A stretch of DNA of 64,000 nucleotides from Cherax quadricarinatus (Eukaryota > Arthropoda > Malacostraca > Decapoda > Parastacidae). The notes beneath the pieces are model-generated. The model searched no databases, had not been told where the DNA came from, and saw nothing but the letters and a program-made list of their open reading frames with translations. Location of the stretch: contig NC_091357.1 of NCBI RefSeq assembly GCF_038502225.1, positions 2,216,604-2,280,603 on the forward strand, written 5' to 3'. The position numbers were made by a program, and so were the translations under genes. Shown one piece after another: positions 11,202 to 23,427 of this stretch (position 1 is the first letter of the stretch; the number at the start of each line of letters is the position of its first letter).

Positions 11202-11507
11202 TTAAGTGAAGTTTGTAGTTTCTGGCCCCCTGTAATCCGTCTGTGGTCCTTTTTGCTCTTCCCCAATCTTCATGACTTTGGATTTGATGGGGTTGAACTC
11301 CAGGAGCCAGTTGCTGAACCAGGCCTGCAGCCTGTCCAGATCTCTTTGTAGTTCTGCCTGGTCCTCGTCTGACAGAATTCTTCTCATCAACCTCACATCA
11401 TTTGCAAATCGGGACACTTCTGAGTCTATTCCTTCCGTAATGTCGTTCACAAATACCAGAAACAGCACCGATCCTAGGACTGACCCCTGTGGAACCCCGC
11501 TCATCAC
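11202..11507 (-). pseudogene. LINE A3 reverse-transcriptase fragment with FADD changed to FAND
   Basis: The translated fragment keeps GVPQGSVLGSVLFLVFVND and the downstream LDRLQAWFSNWLLEFNP block seen in the other copies. The catalytic FADD of LINE reverse transcriptases is FAND here (codon AAT in place of an Asp codon, near 11400 on the plus strand). The first Asp of this pair coordinates catalytic metal in the family, so the domain should be inactive even without the truncation. The fragment is followed by frameshifts in both directions. Confidence 0.85.
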
Positions 11508-11686
11508 AGGCGCCCACTATGACACCTCGCCACATACCATGACTCGCTGCTGTCTTCCTGGCAGGTATTCCCTGATCCATTACAGTGCAGTCCTTGTTAT
11601 CCTTGCCTGGTCCTCCAGGTTTTGCACTAATCTCGTGTGTGGAGCTGTGTCAAACGCCTTCTTACAGTCCAAGAAAACGCAATCTA

Positions 11687-11836
<150 letters not shown>

Positions 11837-12096
11837 CTTACTGCTGTCGCCCTGTCATAGAACTCCAGTAGGCCTGTGACACAGGATTTCCCGTCCCTGA
11901 AACTGTGCTGGCTGTTGCTGATAAGATCATTCCTTTCTAGGTGCTCAACCACTCTTCTGATAATCTTCATGACTTTGCATGCTATACGTGTCAGTGACAC
12001 TTGTCTGTAGTTTAATGCTTCGTCTTTCTCCTTTTTTAAAAATTGGGACTACATTTGCTGTCTTCCATACCTTAGGTAGTCGACCTGTTTGGATAG

Positions 12097-12118
12097 GTGT
12101 GTGTGTGTGTGTGTGTGT
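12097..12118. repeat. (GT)n microsatellite
   Basis: Eleven GT units directly at the 5'-truncated end of LINE A3. Confidence 0.95.
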
Positions 12119-13499
12119 AACAAAAACTAAAATTTCCATATAATCATACAAACGTGTTTGTCTGTTTTCCATCATTTTTACCTGTGCCGGATCATTCTGC
12201 CATGCCAGTGTCCATCAGTAGTCGGTTATCAAACTGATCATCAAGTTTCCCTGATATCTCTTCTCAACAATTTTATTTTGGGTGAAATCCTTGTGTTTTC
12301 ATTACTAACGTCACCGAGATGTGGCAGGAAAGTTGAGGTGGGAGCTTAGAAAATGAATCTTAAGGGACATTAGATATCCTAGTAGGTATGTCAACAGCTC
12401 TTCTTCAATATTTCTGTAATGTTCACACTGAAGAAGACCCAAGAAACCTGCCCAAGTGTGTTCTTGAATTCAGTTAATTCTCTGAACGCAATATTTTGAA
12501 GACTTTCCTCCAAATGAGGATCTTTCCGAATTTGAGGTCCGAAGTGGATATATTCCTTCAGTTAGGAATCACTTGGGTAAACATCTCCCACAAATAGTCA
12601 AACCCAGAACTCTCTTTTGTTCTTTTTTTTTTAAGTTAGGAAGCAGCGGTACCTTGTAAATTCACTTTTAATTCTCGGTAACAAATCTGTTACTTTTTTT
12701 TATTTTACGTCTAAATTTCTATTCGATCAGTGACAAGTTTATTCATTGTTTCGTATGTTTCTTCAGAGTTTAGCGAGAGCTAAAGATTAACTTGGTAGTG
12801 TTGCTATTGTTAAGTAAAGCTGCCTTCACGATAGTTTTGTTGGAATTAATAAAACGCCACATTGCAGGATCATGATACTTAAAACATCTAAAAGTCAACT
12901 AACATTACAACAGTAACGAAGATTCTTTGAATGTAAGATTGCTAGGCTTTTCTCTCACTTTCTGAGCAAACAGATTTTTGTGTCTGGGTGCAGCAATTTT
13001 CACCACTTGGTGAAATTTTGAGCCAACGAGCTCTGACTGTTGCTTGGAAAATTAAGATTAAGGTCAACTTGAGTCACCTAGACGATGTTCCTGGGTGTTA
13101 ACATCAGCCGGTTCCAACTTTATATCTGAGTTAGACTTCTTCATGCAGTGTTTAACAGGTCTGATTACGGAAGAAAGATGTAGGGATGTTATTTTGGATT
13201 TGTTTATAGATAAATTCCAACGTGTGATACATGATCCTTCGGGTCCCTTCCTACCATTGGGACTGCACGACTTCCTTGACTGCACGACTTCCAAGAGCAA
13301 GTCACACTAGAGTGATGAGGTGCCCGCAGCATGTCCTGATGTCCGACCTATTCCAAAATTGAGAAAATAGGCTGCTTTCACAAGAGGCGTGATGCTTTGT
13401 ATCTGGTTTGTCGGATTCAAGCTAACATATGCATAACAAAAAATTGTAGATGAATGGTTCAGAGAACCAACATGTTGATAAATTAGACACACGTGCAGC
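12119..13499. other. Unassigned DNA
   Basis: About 1.4 kb without recognisable coding sequence or clear repeat structure. Short ORFs are present but have no domain features. Confidence 0.7.
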
Positions 13500-13800
13500 T
13501 CTTGGGTATCTTTATTGAGGAAACGTTTCGCCACACAGTGGCTTCATCAGTCCATACAAAGGAGAATCGTGAAGAACAGGAGGAGAATGAGGTAATCAGT
13601 CTCTCAACCTTGAGTCGAAGTGGTCAGTCCATCAATCTTGAATAGAATACAGCATATGAGCGGAAAAGTGGCTTACATACCGTAGGCAGGAGAGGTGCAG
13701 CAGTCGTAGGTGGTGTCACATTTATCTAGTGTGGAAGTAGGTCGTGCCCAAGGGTGACAGTTGAAAATACCACGTACTATCAAAAACAGGAACAAATCAA
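13500..13800 (-). mobile_element. Penelope-like element terminal region (solo end)
   Basis: On the minus strand it carries the AATAAAGATACCCAAG block next to a hammerhead-like motif. On the plus strand it continues as GAGGTAATCAGTCTCTCAACC and AAGTGGTCAGTCC, phrases that recur at 21570-21790 and 27990-28020 beside similar motifs. No coding sequence is attached. Assignment to PLE ends is from the established association of hammerhead motifs with Penelope-like elements. Confidence 0.65.
13524..13552 (-). ncRNA. Hammerhead-ribozyme-like motif with canonical core
   Basis: Minus strand: CTGATGA (complement of 13544-13550), A, then a 5-bp stem GCCAC/GTGGC closed by TGT, then GAAAC. The hammerhead catalytic core CUGANGA ... 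GAAA is complete. Immediately after follows CGTTTCC, giving the self-complementary AAACGTTT typical of the minimal helix III of PLE hammerheads. Whether it cleaves is not known from sequence. Confidence 0.72.
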
Positions 13801-15171
13801 TTAGTGATTAAACAGTCTTGTCACTTTAATGATGAATCAAACACCCGGTAAACAATAAAGGTAGCTAATGTGGAATTGCTTAGATAAGGAAAGGGAGTAT
13901 CAAGCAAGGAGAAATAAGTATTGCTGGAGTAAGAATTAGATAATGACGAATAGGATGCTCAGGTCCAGTTCATCGGCTCATTGACATCAAGATAAATCTT
14001 CACATTGGGTGTAACAGATGGAAATCCAGATAGGAAATAGCAGGTTTGCGTTACTGTGTGAGTGTTGCGTTCAGCACGAGTTACCAAGAGACACTTAAAA
14101 CGATGAAATGTGTTAATTTATGAAGACTCGAGAAGAACGTAGTTTAACTTGGGGAGGAGAGAGAGTGTCCTCTTGTGAATAGCTTGAAAACTAAGTTTAA
14201 CTTTGGGGGTCCTCTTGTGAATAATGAAATGTAAAAATAACAAAAAAACAAGTATTCATTTGGAGGTACTTGTATAGATTTTTTTTTCGTCTCCATAATA
14301 TTATGCATATAATATAGAAGCATGTTTATAGTTGCTTGTTGTATTTTTAATTTACGATTTGTGACTGATGCATGAAGTTCTGTAGTTATTGCCACTTGAT
14401 ATTTTTAATGGTAGAGTCGTGTAGATGTTTTAAGTCGTAATTGTACTAGTTGTAATGTTGTATGTGATGTGTCTGATGATTTCAGTGTTGTCTTTAAAGT
14501 TATTAGAAGGTGAGCTAAAAATATTAGAGAGTTTGAGATAGTGGGGGGGGGATGCTGAGAATTTGTCAATCACATTATACTTGTAATTATTTAATGTGTT
14601 AATGGATGAGTTGTTATAATGTTAATGATAATATTGCGAAGTTGTTGATTTGTTAAATTATAATTGTAGTTAATGAACATGTTTGATATGATTGTAGATT
14701 CCTGGAGTGGAGGTGTTGCAAGGGTCAGTCCTCCTCGGCCCCGTTCATAACCAGATGAATGAAAGTTATGATAATGCAATGACTGTATCAACTGCAATGT
14801 TGCAGGCGGTAACTGACGATATTGAGAGAATCTCTGAAGTTATTAGAGGGTGACCTAGTAAATGTTAATGTAATTCCTAACAATGGGAGGAGTTTTTTTT
14901 TTTTTTTTTTTTTTTTTTGATAGGAAAATGAGATTTTCTTGGTGGGTTTGAGAGAATGAGTGAAAATGTGTTTATAAGGGAGAAATATTAGCAGTAATCT
15001 GATGTTTGAAAGGTAGATGGAGAAGTGATGTTTTGTAATGCAGAAGATGTGGAATATAGGACAGGAGGGAGAGATGGGATGTGGGTGAAGAGTGGAAGGA
15101 AATCAAATGTGAATTTGTTTAGACCTAAATTGCAGGAAAAATTAAATAGTTATATGGAATAATTATAGTTT
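13801..15171. other. Unassigned AT-rich DNA with a poly-T run
   Basis: No coding or repeat family recognised. A pure T run lies at about 14893-14918 and may be the tail of an unrecognised retroelement. Confidence 0.65.
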
Positions 15172-15555
15172 CAAGAGTATCGTTGTGACGACCCGAATAT
15201 TGTTCCCACGAGTATCGTGAAGACACGAATATTGTTCCCACGAGTATCGTTGTGAAGACCCGAATATTGTTCCCACGAGTATCGTTGTGAAGACCAGAGT
15301 ATTGTTCCCATTAGTATCGTTGTGAAGACACGAATATTGTTCCCACGAGTATCGTTGCGAAGACCAGAGTATTGTTCCCACTAGTATCGTTGTGAAGACC
15401 AGAGTATTGTTCCCACTAGTATCGTTGTGAAGACCAGAGTATTGTTCCCACGAGTATCGTTGCGAAGACCAGAGTATTGTTCCCACGAGTATCGTTGTGA
15501 AGACCAGAGTATTGTTCCCACGAGTATCGTTGCGAAGACCAGAGTATTCTTTCAC
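15172..15555. repeat. 35-bp minisatellite, about 11 copies
   Basis: The unit is recognisable by GAGTATCGTTGTGAAGACC followed by AGAGTATTGTTCCCAC. Variants alternate ACCCGAATATT with ACCAGAGTATT and GTTGTGA with GTTGCGA. Long open frames across it are an artefact of the repeat. Confidence 0.95.
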
Positions 15556-15841
15556 GTGTACGGCTGGAAAGTGACTCAGATATGTGTTGAAATGTGAAAT
15601 TGTTGGTAGAAGGTGGGCGCTCTTGAGGAGTATTGGGAATAAGGGACAGGGAAGGTTAAAGTGGGACGCAGATAACATGCACTCAAAACTGGAGGTGTAT
15701 GGAGGAACGTGTTCTTCCTCGAAGGAATCTGGAGTGTGAAAAAAGACGATGGGCAAGCATTAAATACAGAATCTTAGAAATCAATAAGTTGGATAGAGAT
15801 GTCATTTAAAATAAGAGTGATTTTCATGCATATTGTAAGTG

Positions 15842-15922
15842 TACAGGGTGTTTTAAAAAGATAGGACCAATTTGAAAGCAGTTTGCTTTGAAATTGAGTT
15901 TCTCTCTCTGAAACACCCTGTA
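15842..15922. mobile_element. Short MITE-like element with 12-bp perfect terminal inverted repeats
   Basis: TACAGGGTGTTT at 15842-15853 is mirrored exactly by AAACACCCTGTA at 15911-15922. The ends carry TA, as expected for a TA target duplication of the Tc1/mariner superfamily. At 81 bp it has no coding capacity. Confidence 0.6.
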
Positions 15923-17364
15923 TTTACCAGTGTGTTCGAATGAACCAGTCTTTAAAGTTATGAATTTATAACCGTGCGTGTGTGCGCGCTCTTGTGCGTG
16001 CGTGCGCGTGCGTGTCGATAGTTATGCTTTGTATAACTATGTATGAAATACTGTAATGCTTTGCAACTTAGCCCTGTAATAAAGTTGGTAGAATTACCGA
16101 CAATATGTAAAGTAAAAGGACACAAGTGCAACTAATGTGACATTTTATTGTGGCAACGTTTTGCTCTCCAGGAGCTTTATCAAGCCATTACAAACTTAGC
16201 CCTGCCCACCCTGCATCGGGTCAGCTCTCAGTGGGTATTGCGCAATGACGCTGTGTTGCACTGTCATCACGCTAGTTGTCACGGGGCTAGTTCAAGTAAA
16301 TTTACTTAAACCTGCAGTAAGAAAATTTACTTGCAGTGTAGTTGATAAATATCGAGTCTATTGCAACAAATATGCATTGTTTTTGTACACATGTACGTAT
16401 TTTTTAGACATAAAATGTTGACCAAATCCCATTCTTCCATCTCCTTGTTGCATAAATCTTCAGTGCTGAAGAAAGTTAAAAGTAACATTTATCCTGTGAG
16501 AGTGTTCCTCAGAGATGGTAATTCCCAAGTAATTGGAACTCCGACCCTGTTCGAACAAAACCTTTGAAGCTGCCTTAACTCATGACCTGCTAATGGAGTG
16601 CATGTCTAAGCAAGTTTATTCAGGTATACATAAATACAGTTACATAGATTATGATACGTAGCAGCATGTGTGTAGAGAACCTAGGATAACCCCATGAGAG
16701 TCAGTGTCTTATTTCCATTGGGGACCTTTATATTTCCATTGACGATATCTTTATTGTTCTACCGTAGTCATCCACCTCAGAAGGACCTATTTATTTCTTT
16801 TTATGAGATCTTTCTGCGTTTAGGAATAGATCAGTGAAATATAACTGGCTTTTGTTCCCAGTATTATAAAATATATGCTGGCAGCACCTTGCATATACAT
16901 CAAATATTGCTTAAAATATATTTTATTTTTCTATTTTGGGATAAAGTACGTGCGTTCTATTTGTAAGTCAGAACTTGTCTCCTGTTTATTGTGGCGTCAG
17001 TTACATTTACTTACTGTGAAACACTAAAACCACTTTTGACATTCAGTGACGGAGATTGTCCTCCATCATCCTATCGTGAGATAGTCACGCTGTTTTGTGT
17101 TCATTTCTATTGTTTGCTGTGGAGATTTCTTGAGAAGATATGACGAAACAGTTTTAGGGACAGGTTTCCAGAGATCTTCTTAACCTAGTCCTAAACAGGG
17201 TTTCCTGTCCACATACTGACTGACAGTCACCCTACTCGCATCATTAGAAAAGCTAAAAGTTGCCAGGACTGGGAAGAATTGCCATGTTCCAAAGTTGAGC
17301 TTGAGTTTTCCCGCTCTTCGCTCATCTTTAAAGTCAACACTTTCAGCTTTCTCATAGCGCTGAT
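15923..17364. other. Mostly unassigned DNA with a PLE-end relic
   Basis: At 16141-16190, minus strand, a degraded PLE end reads TTGATAAAGCTC, loop, GAGCAAAACG, a relative of the ends near 28640 and 57640. 16608-16735 looks like a dispersed repeat end (TAAGCAAGTTTATTCAGG) but has no second copy here. The remainder is unassigned. Confidence 0.55.
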
Positions 17365-17600
17365 TTCACATTACTGTGACCCTCCACCCCCCAGAGTTAA
17401 CTTCACTGTCAGAGTTCGCTTTACTGTGGTTATGGAGTTCACATTACTGTGACCCTCCACCCCCCAGAGTTAACTTCACTGTCAGAGTTCGCTTTACTGT
17501 GGTTATGGAGTTCACATTACTGTGACCCTCCACCCCCCAGAGTTAACTTCACTGTCAGAGTTCGCTTTACTGTGGTTATGGAGTTCACATTACTGTGGGG
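17365..17600. repeat. 73-bp tandem repeat, 3 copies plus partial
   Basis: Units begin TTCACATTACTGTGACC at 17365, 17438 and 17511 with essentially no divergence. A fourth, degenerate unit starts at 17584. Confidence 0.95.
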
Positions 17601-18230
17601 ATAGAGTTCATTTCGCTGTGATCACGGAAATCACTTTCCTTTGGGCCAAAAGGCACACAACTTGTTCTGTTGGTCAGTGTATAAGTGAATTTAACCGCTG
17701 TGCCACTGCTCGGAGACGGAAATACTGACCAGTACCGTACTTAAACGCCAAAGGAATCAACTAGTCTTGAGTGATGTCAGACAAAGGTGCTCTTGATGAT
17801 GGGACCCTCAGTGATGATAAAAAAACGCCATCATCAAACACCAGACATTAGCTGTGTACCACATTCTGTGGTGTGTTATTCTATATACTATGTTCAGTGG
17901 TACGTCATTGGTTCTTTCCCGTGTACGATATTCAGTTGTATGAGAGAACGTGTACCATGGCGTTGCTACACTTTGATGTGTACCATGTTACCTGGTACAC
18001 CTTAATGTCTATCATGTTCAGTTGTGCACCTGGCAGTGTATCACACTTAATGCCATGCCGGAAGCACATTATTCTCTCCAAGTTACTGGCAATGATGAAA
18101 TAAATTAATCCCTCTAGAGACGAAAGACGGACGATGTGCTCCAAACCTTCCTAAAGTTCTTGTTTACCACGACCAGAATATTGATTCCACCTGGTTCTGT
18201 CTTTGCGCATGAATATCTACTTTGAAAGTG
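17601..18230. other. Unassigned DNA
   Basis: Nothing coding recognised. Several GTGTACCA/TGGTACAC phrases recur between 17850 and 18010, but they do not form a regular array. Confidence 0.6.
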
Positions 18231-20790
18231 TTCTTTAACGGTGTAGGACACGTGGAAATTGTTTAATGGTGTAGGACACGTGGAAATTGTTTAATGGTGT
18301 AGGACACGTGGAAATTGTTTAATGGTGTAGGACACGTGGAAATTGTTTAATGGTGTAGGACACGTGGAAATTGTTTAACGGTGTAGGACACGTGGAAATT
18401 GTTTAACGGTGTAGGACACGTGGAAATTGTTTAATGATGTACGACACGTGGAAATTGTTTAATGGTGTAGGAAACGTGGAAATTGTTTAATGGTGTAGGA
18501 CACGTGGAAATTGTTTAATGGTGTAGGACACGTGGAAATTGTTTAATGGTGTAGGACACGTGGAAATTGTTTAATGGTGTAGGACACGTGGAAATTGTTT
18601 AATGGTGTAGGACACGTGGAAATTGTTTAATGGTGTAGGACACGTGGAAATTGTTTAATGGTGTAGGACACGTGGAAATTGTTTAATGGTGTAGGACACG
18701 TGGAAATTGTTTAATGGTGTAGGACACGTGGAAATTGTTTAATGGTGTAAGACACGTGGAAATTGTTTAACGGTGTAGGACACGTGGAAATTGTTTAACG
18801 GTGTAGGACACGTGGAAATTGTTCAACGGTGTAGGACACGTGGAAATTGTTTAACGGTGTAGGACACGTGGAAATTGTTTAATGGTGTAGGACACGTGGA
18901 AATTGTTTAATGGTGTAGGACACGTGGAAATTGTTTAACGGTGTAGGACACGTGGAAATTGTTTAACGGTGTAGGACACGTGGAAATTGTTTAACGGTGT
19001 ACGACACGTGGAAATTGTTTAATGGTGTAGGAAACGTGGAAATTGTTTAATGGTGTAGGACACGTGGAAATTGTTTAATGGTGTAGGACACGTGGAAATT
19101 GTTTAATGGTGTAGGACACGTGGAAATTGTTTAATGGTGTAGGACACGTGGAAATTGTTTAATGGTGTAGGACACGTGGAAATTGTTTAATGGTGTAGGA
19201 CACGTGGAAATTGTTTAATGGTGTAGGACACGTGGAAATTGTTTAATGGTGTAGGACACGTGGAAATTGTTTAATGGTGTAGGACACGTGGAAATTGTTT
19301 AATGGTGTAGGACACGTGGAAATTGTTTAATGGTGTAGGACACGTGGAAATTGTTTAATGGTGTAGGACAAGTGGAAATTGTTTAATGGTGTAGGACACG
19401 TGGAAATTGTTTAATGGTGTAGGACACGTGGAAATTGTTTAATGGTGTAGGACACGTGGAAATTGTTTAATGGTGTAGGACACGTGGAAATTGTTTAATG
19501 GTGTAGGACACGTGGAAATTGTTTAATGGTGTAGGACACGTGGAAATTGTTTAATGGTGTAGGACACGTGGAAGTTGTTTAATGGTGTAGGACACGTTGA
19601 ATTTGTTTAATGGTGTAGGACACGTTGGAAATTGTTTAATGGTGTAGGACACGTGGAAATTGTTTAATGGTGTAGGACACGTGGAAATTGTTTAATGGTG
19701 TAGGACACGTGGAAATTGTTTAATGGTGTAGGACACGTGGAAATTGTTTAATGGTGTAGGACACGTGGAAATTGTTTAATGGTGTAGGACACGTGGAAAT
19801 TGTTTAATGGTGTAGGACACGTGGAAATTGTTTAATGGTGTAGGACACGTGGAAATTGTTTAATGGTGTAGGACACGTGGAAATTGTTTAATGGTGTAGG
19901 ACACGTGGAAATTGTTTAATGGTGTAGGACACGTGGAAATTGTTTAATGGTGTAGGACACGTGGAAATTGTTTAATGGTGTAGGACACGTGGAAATTGTT
20001 TAATGGTGTAGGACACGTGGAAATTGTTTAATGGTGTAGGACACGTGGAAATTGTTTAATGGTGTAGGACACGTGGAAATTGTTTAATGGTGTAGGACAC
20101 GTGGAAATTGTTTAATGGTGTAGGACACGTGGGAATTGTTTAATGGTGTAGGACACGTGGAAATTGTTTAATGGTGTAGGACACTTGGAATTTGTTTAAT
20201 GGTGTAGGACACTTGGAATTTGTTTAATGGTGTAGGACACGTGGAAATTGTTTAATGGTGTAGGACACGTGGAAATTGTTTAATGGTGTAGGACACGTGG
20301 AAATTGTTTAATGGTGTAGGACACGTGGAAATTGTTTAATGGTGTAGGACACGTGGAAATTGTTTAATGGTGTAGGACACGTGGAAATTGTTTAATGGTG
20401 TAGGACACGTGGAAATTGTTTAATGGTGTAGGACACGTGGAAATTGTTTAATGGTGTAGGACACGTGGAAATTGTTTAATTGTGTAGGACACGTGGAAAT
20501 TGTTTAATGGTGTAGGACACGTGGAAATTGTTTAATGGTGTAGGACACGTGGAAATTGTTTAATGGTGTAGGACACGTGGAAATTGTTTAATGGTGTAGG
20601 ACACGTGGAAATTGTTTAATGGTGTAGGACACGTGGAAATTGTTTAATGGTGTACGGCACGTGGAAATTGTTTAATGGTGTACGACACGTGGAAATTGTT
20701 TAATGGTGTACGACACGTGGAAATTGTTTAATGGTGTAGGACACGTGGAAATTGTTTAATGGTGTAGGACACTTGGAAATTTTCGTAATG
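18231..20790. repeat. 28-bp satellite array with an E-box in each unit (about 91 units)
   Basis: The unit is GTTTAATGGTGTAGGACACG followed by TGGAAATT. Nearly all units are identical. Each holds CACGTG, the palindromic core bound by bHLH factors. Variant units (TACGACACGTGG followed by GGAAACGTGG) occur at 18440/18471 and again at 19000/19031, and AACGGTG pairs at 18376/18404 recur 560 bp later. This shows a 20-unit higher-order duplication. Confidence 0.97.
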
Positions 20791-21100
20791 GTGTAGAATA
20801 CGTGGAAAGTATTTTATAATGGTGTAGGACACTTGAAAATTGTTTTGTAATGGTGTAGGACACGTGGAAAGTGTTTTGTAGTGGTGTGGGACACGTGTAG
20901 AGTCTTTTGTAATGGCGTATGACACGTGAATAGCGTTTTGTAATGGCGTATGACACGTGAAAAGTGTTTTGTAATGGTGTAGGACACGTGGAAAATATTT
21001 TGTAATGGTGTAGGGCACGTTAAAAGTGTTTTGTAATGGTGGAAAGTTTCTTAATGGTATAGGACATGTGGAAAGTATTTAATGGTGTAAAAATATGAAG
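20791..21100. repeat. Diverged edge of the 28-bp satellite (31-32 bp units)
   Basis: Units of AATGGTGTAGGACACTTG or ACGTG followed by AAAGTGTTTTGT, longer and more variable than the core. This is the usual decay of a satellite at its border. Confidence 0.85.
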
Positions 21101-21469
21101 AAAAACGTCCATTATCGTTGAAGGAGCAACTTAGAAATTTCACTAATGTATGAACCGCATGAAAAGTGTTCATTAAGTAAATTGCAAACACAAGAGGATC
21201 TTTCACAATGATGTATAAATAACATAGTTTAACATCTCTATTATGCACCCCATATCCGTCCTGTGGGCCGTGTGAGATACCATATGTATATATATATATA
21301 CATTCAAAAAGCTATGTGGATAGTGTACATTACTGCTTCAAACTGAAATGTTTAGATCTCATTTTTTTAGGAATATAATAATCCAGTTATCAGTCCTTTC
21401 GTAAAGTTAATGTGCAATATCTAAAAATCTTACAAACATGAAAGTTTTGTAATGCAATCGAGCGAGGTA
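21101..21469. other. Unassigned DNA next to the satellite
   Basis: The phrase ATGAAAAGTGTTCATTAAGT at about 21159 resembles the 38-bp array at 24496-24920. The rest is not recognised. Confidence 0.6.
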
Positions 21470-21570
21470 ATTGGGTAGATAGGACACTTGGGTGTCGTTT
21501 TTGGGGAAGACGTTTCACTAGCCAGTAGCTTTGCCAGTCCAAAACAGAAAATCCTGGAAATGTTGGAAGA
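21470..21570 (-). mobile_element. Degraded Penelope-like element end
   Basis: On the minus strand, CTGGCAAAGCTACTGGCTAG is followed by TGAAACGTCTTCC, matching the position and form of the hammerhead-like motif in other PLE ends. The core is degenerate (CTGGCAA for CTGANGA). Confidence 0.55.
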
Positions 21571-21795
21571 CATGAAGCAGTAGTATGAGGTGGTCAGTCC
21601 CTCAGCCTTGATGAATCTGAAGATGGTTTCAGACATGAAGCAGTAGTATGAGGTGGTCAGTCCCTCAGTCTTGATGAATCTGAAGATGGTTTCAGACATG
21701 AAGCAGTAGTATGAGGTGGTCAGTCCCTCAGCCTTGATGAATCTGAAAATGGTTTCAGACATGAAGCAGTAGTATGAGATGATCATTCCCATCAT
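21571..21795. repeat. 63-bp tandem repeat, about 3.5 copies
   Basis: Units contain CAGACATGAAGCAGTAGTAT and GGTCAGTCCCTCAGC. Because 63 is a multiple of three, the minus strand stays open as a 21-residue repeat (MSETIFRFIK...). I consider that coincidental. The unit derives from the PLE subterminal sequence next to it. Confidence 0.92.
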
Positions 21796-22002
21796 CTTGC
21801 TGGGAAGTGTTCAGCCTATCAGTCTGGTTGTATCTAAAGTGTAAACCCGACGATGATGGTTTCTCTAAGTGAGACAGGCGAAGTAAATAATGCTCGACAT
21901 ACACAGTGTTTCTGTCACATTAAACCATTAATGTGACAGAAAAAATACCTATTGGCCTCTAAGCACTCGCCCCCTGAAGTTAAAAAAAATATTCAAATTA
22001 TG
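21796..22002. other. Unassigned DNA
   Basis: No feature seen, apart from a short inverted phrase around TTCTGTCACATTAA and TTAATGTGACAGAA (21909-21939). Confidence 0.6.
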
Positions 22003-23419
22003 TGTTACTGTAATACAGTAATATGTATTATTGTAACACAGTAATATGTATTATTGTAACACAGTAATATGTATTATTGTAACACAGTAATATGTATTAT
22101 TGTAACACAGTAATATGTATTATTGTAACACAGTAATATGTATTATTGTAAAACAGTAATATGTATTATTGTAACACAGTAATATGTATTATTGTAACAC
22201 AGTAATATGTATTATTGTAACACAGTAATATGTATTATTGTAACACAGTAATATGTATTATTGTAACACAGTAATATGTATTATTGTAACACAGTAATAT
22301 GTATTATTGTAACACAGTAATATGTATTATTGTAACACAGTAATATGTATTATTGTAACACAGTAATATGTATTATTGTAACACAGTAATATGTATTATT
22401 GTAACACAGTAATATGTATTATTGTAACACAGTAATATGTATTATTGTAACACAGTAATATGTATTATTGTAACACAGTAATATGTATTACTGTAACGCA
22501 GCAATATGTATTACTGTAACGCAATAATATGTATTACTGTAACGCAGTAATATGTATCACTGTAGCGCAGTAATATGTATCACTGTAACGCAGTAATATG
22601 TATTATTGTAACAGTAATATGTATTATTGTAACACAGTAATATGTATTACTGTAACGCAATAATATGTATCACTGTAACGCAGTAATATGCATTATTGTA
22701 ACACAGTAATATGTATTATTGTAACACAGTAATATGTATCATTGTAACACAGTAATATGTATTATTGTAACACAGTAATATGTATTATTGTAACACAGTA
22801 ATATGTATTATTGTAACACAGTAATATGTATTATTGTAACACAGTAATATGTATTATTGTAACACAGTAATATGTATTATTGTAACACAGTAATATGTAT
22901 TATTGTAACACAGTAATATGTATTATTGTAACACAGTAATATGTATTATTGTAACACAGTAATATGTATTATTGTAACACAGTAATATGTATTATTGTAA
23001 CACAGTAATATGTATTATTGTAACACAGTAATATGTATTATTGTAACACAGTAATATGTATTATTGTAACACAGTAATATGTATTATTGTAACACAGTAA
23101 TATGTATTATTGTAACACAGTAATATGTATTATTGTAACACAGTAATATGTATTATTGTAACACAGTAATATGTATTATTGTAACACAGTAATATGTATC
23201 ACTGTAACGCAGTAATATGTATCATTGTAACGCAGTAATATGTATCACTGTAACGCAGTAATATGTATTACTGTAACGCACTAATATGTATCGCTGTAAC
23301 GCAGTAATATGAATTACTGTAACACAGTAATGTGTATCACTGTAACGCAGTAATGTGTATCGCTGTAACGCAGTAATATGAATTACTGTAACACAGTAAT
23401 GTGTATCACTGTAACGCAG
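22003..23419. repeat. 23-bp satellite array (about 61 units)
   Basis: The unit is TAATATGTATTATTGTAACA followed by CAG. Long homogeneous stretches are interrupted by a variant patch at about 22485-22690 (ATTACTGTAACGCAG) and by more diverse units from about 23185 to the end (GTATCACTGTAACGCAG). Confidence 0.97.
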
Positions 23420-23427
23420 CTGTAATT

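Noticed and set aside
15163..15756. 197-codon minus-strand ORF with regular SQRYSWEQY-type repeats
   Set aside because: It is the 35-bp minisatellite read in frame. The unit cycles frames and adjacent variants show no codon-type conservation.
21430..21795. Repeat protein with a 21-residue unit
   Set aside because: It comes from a 63-bp tandem duplication of PLE subterminal DNA. Frame preservation is due to the unit length only.
18231..23419. CRISPR-like arrays of 28-bp and 23-bp repeats
   Set aside because: There are no unique spacers between units, and the context is eukaryotic. They are satellite DNA.
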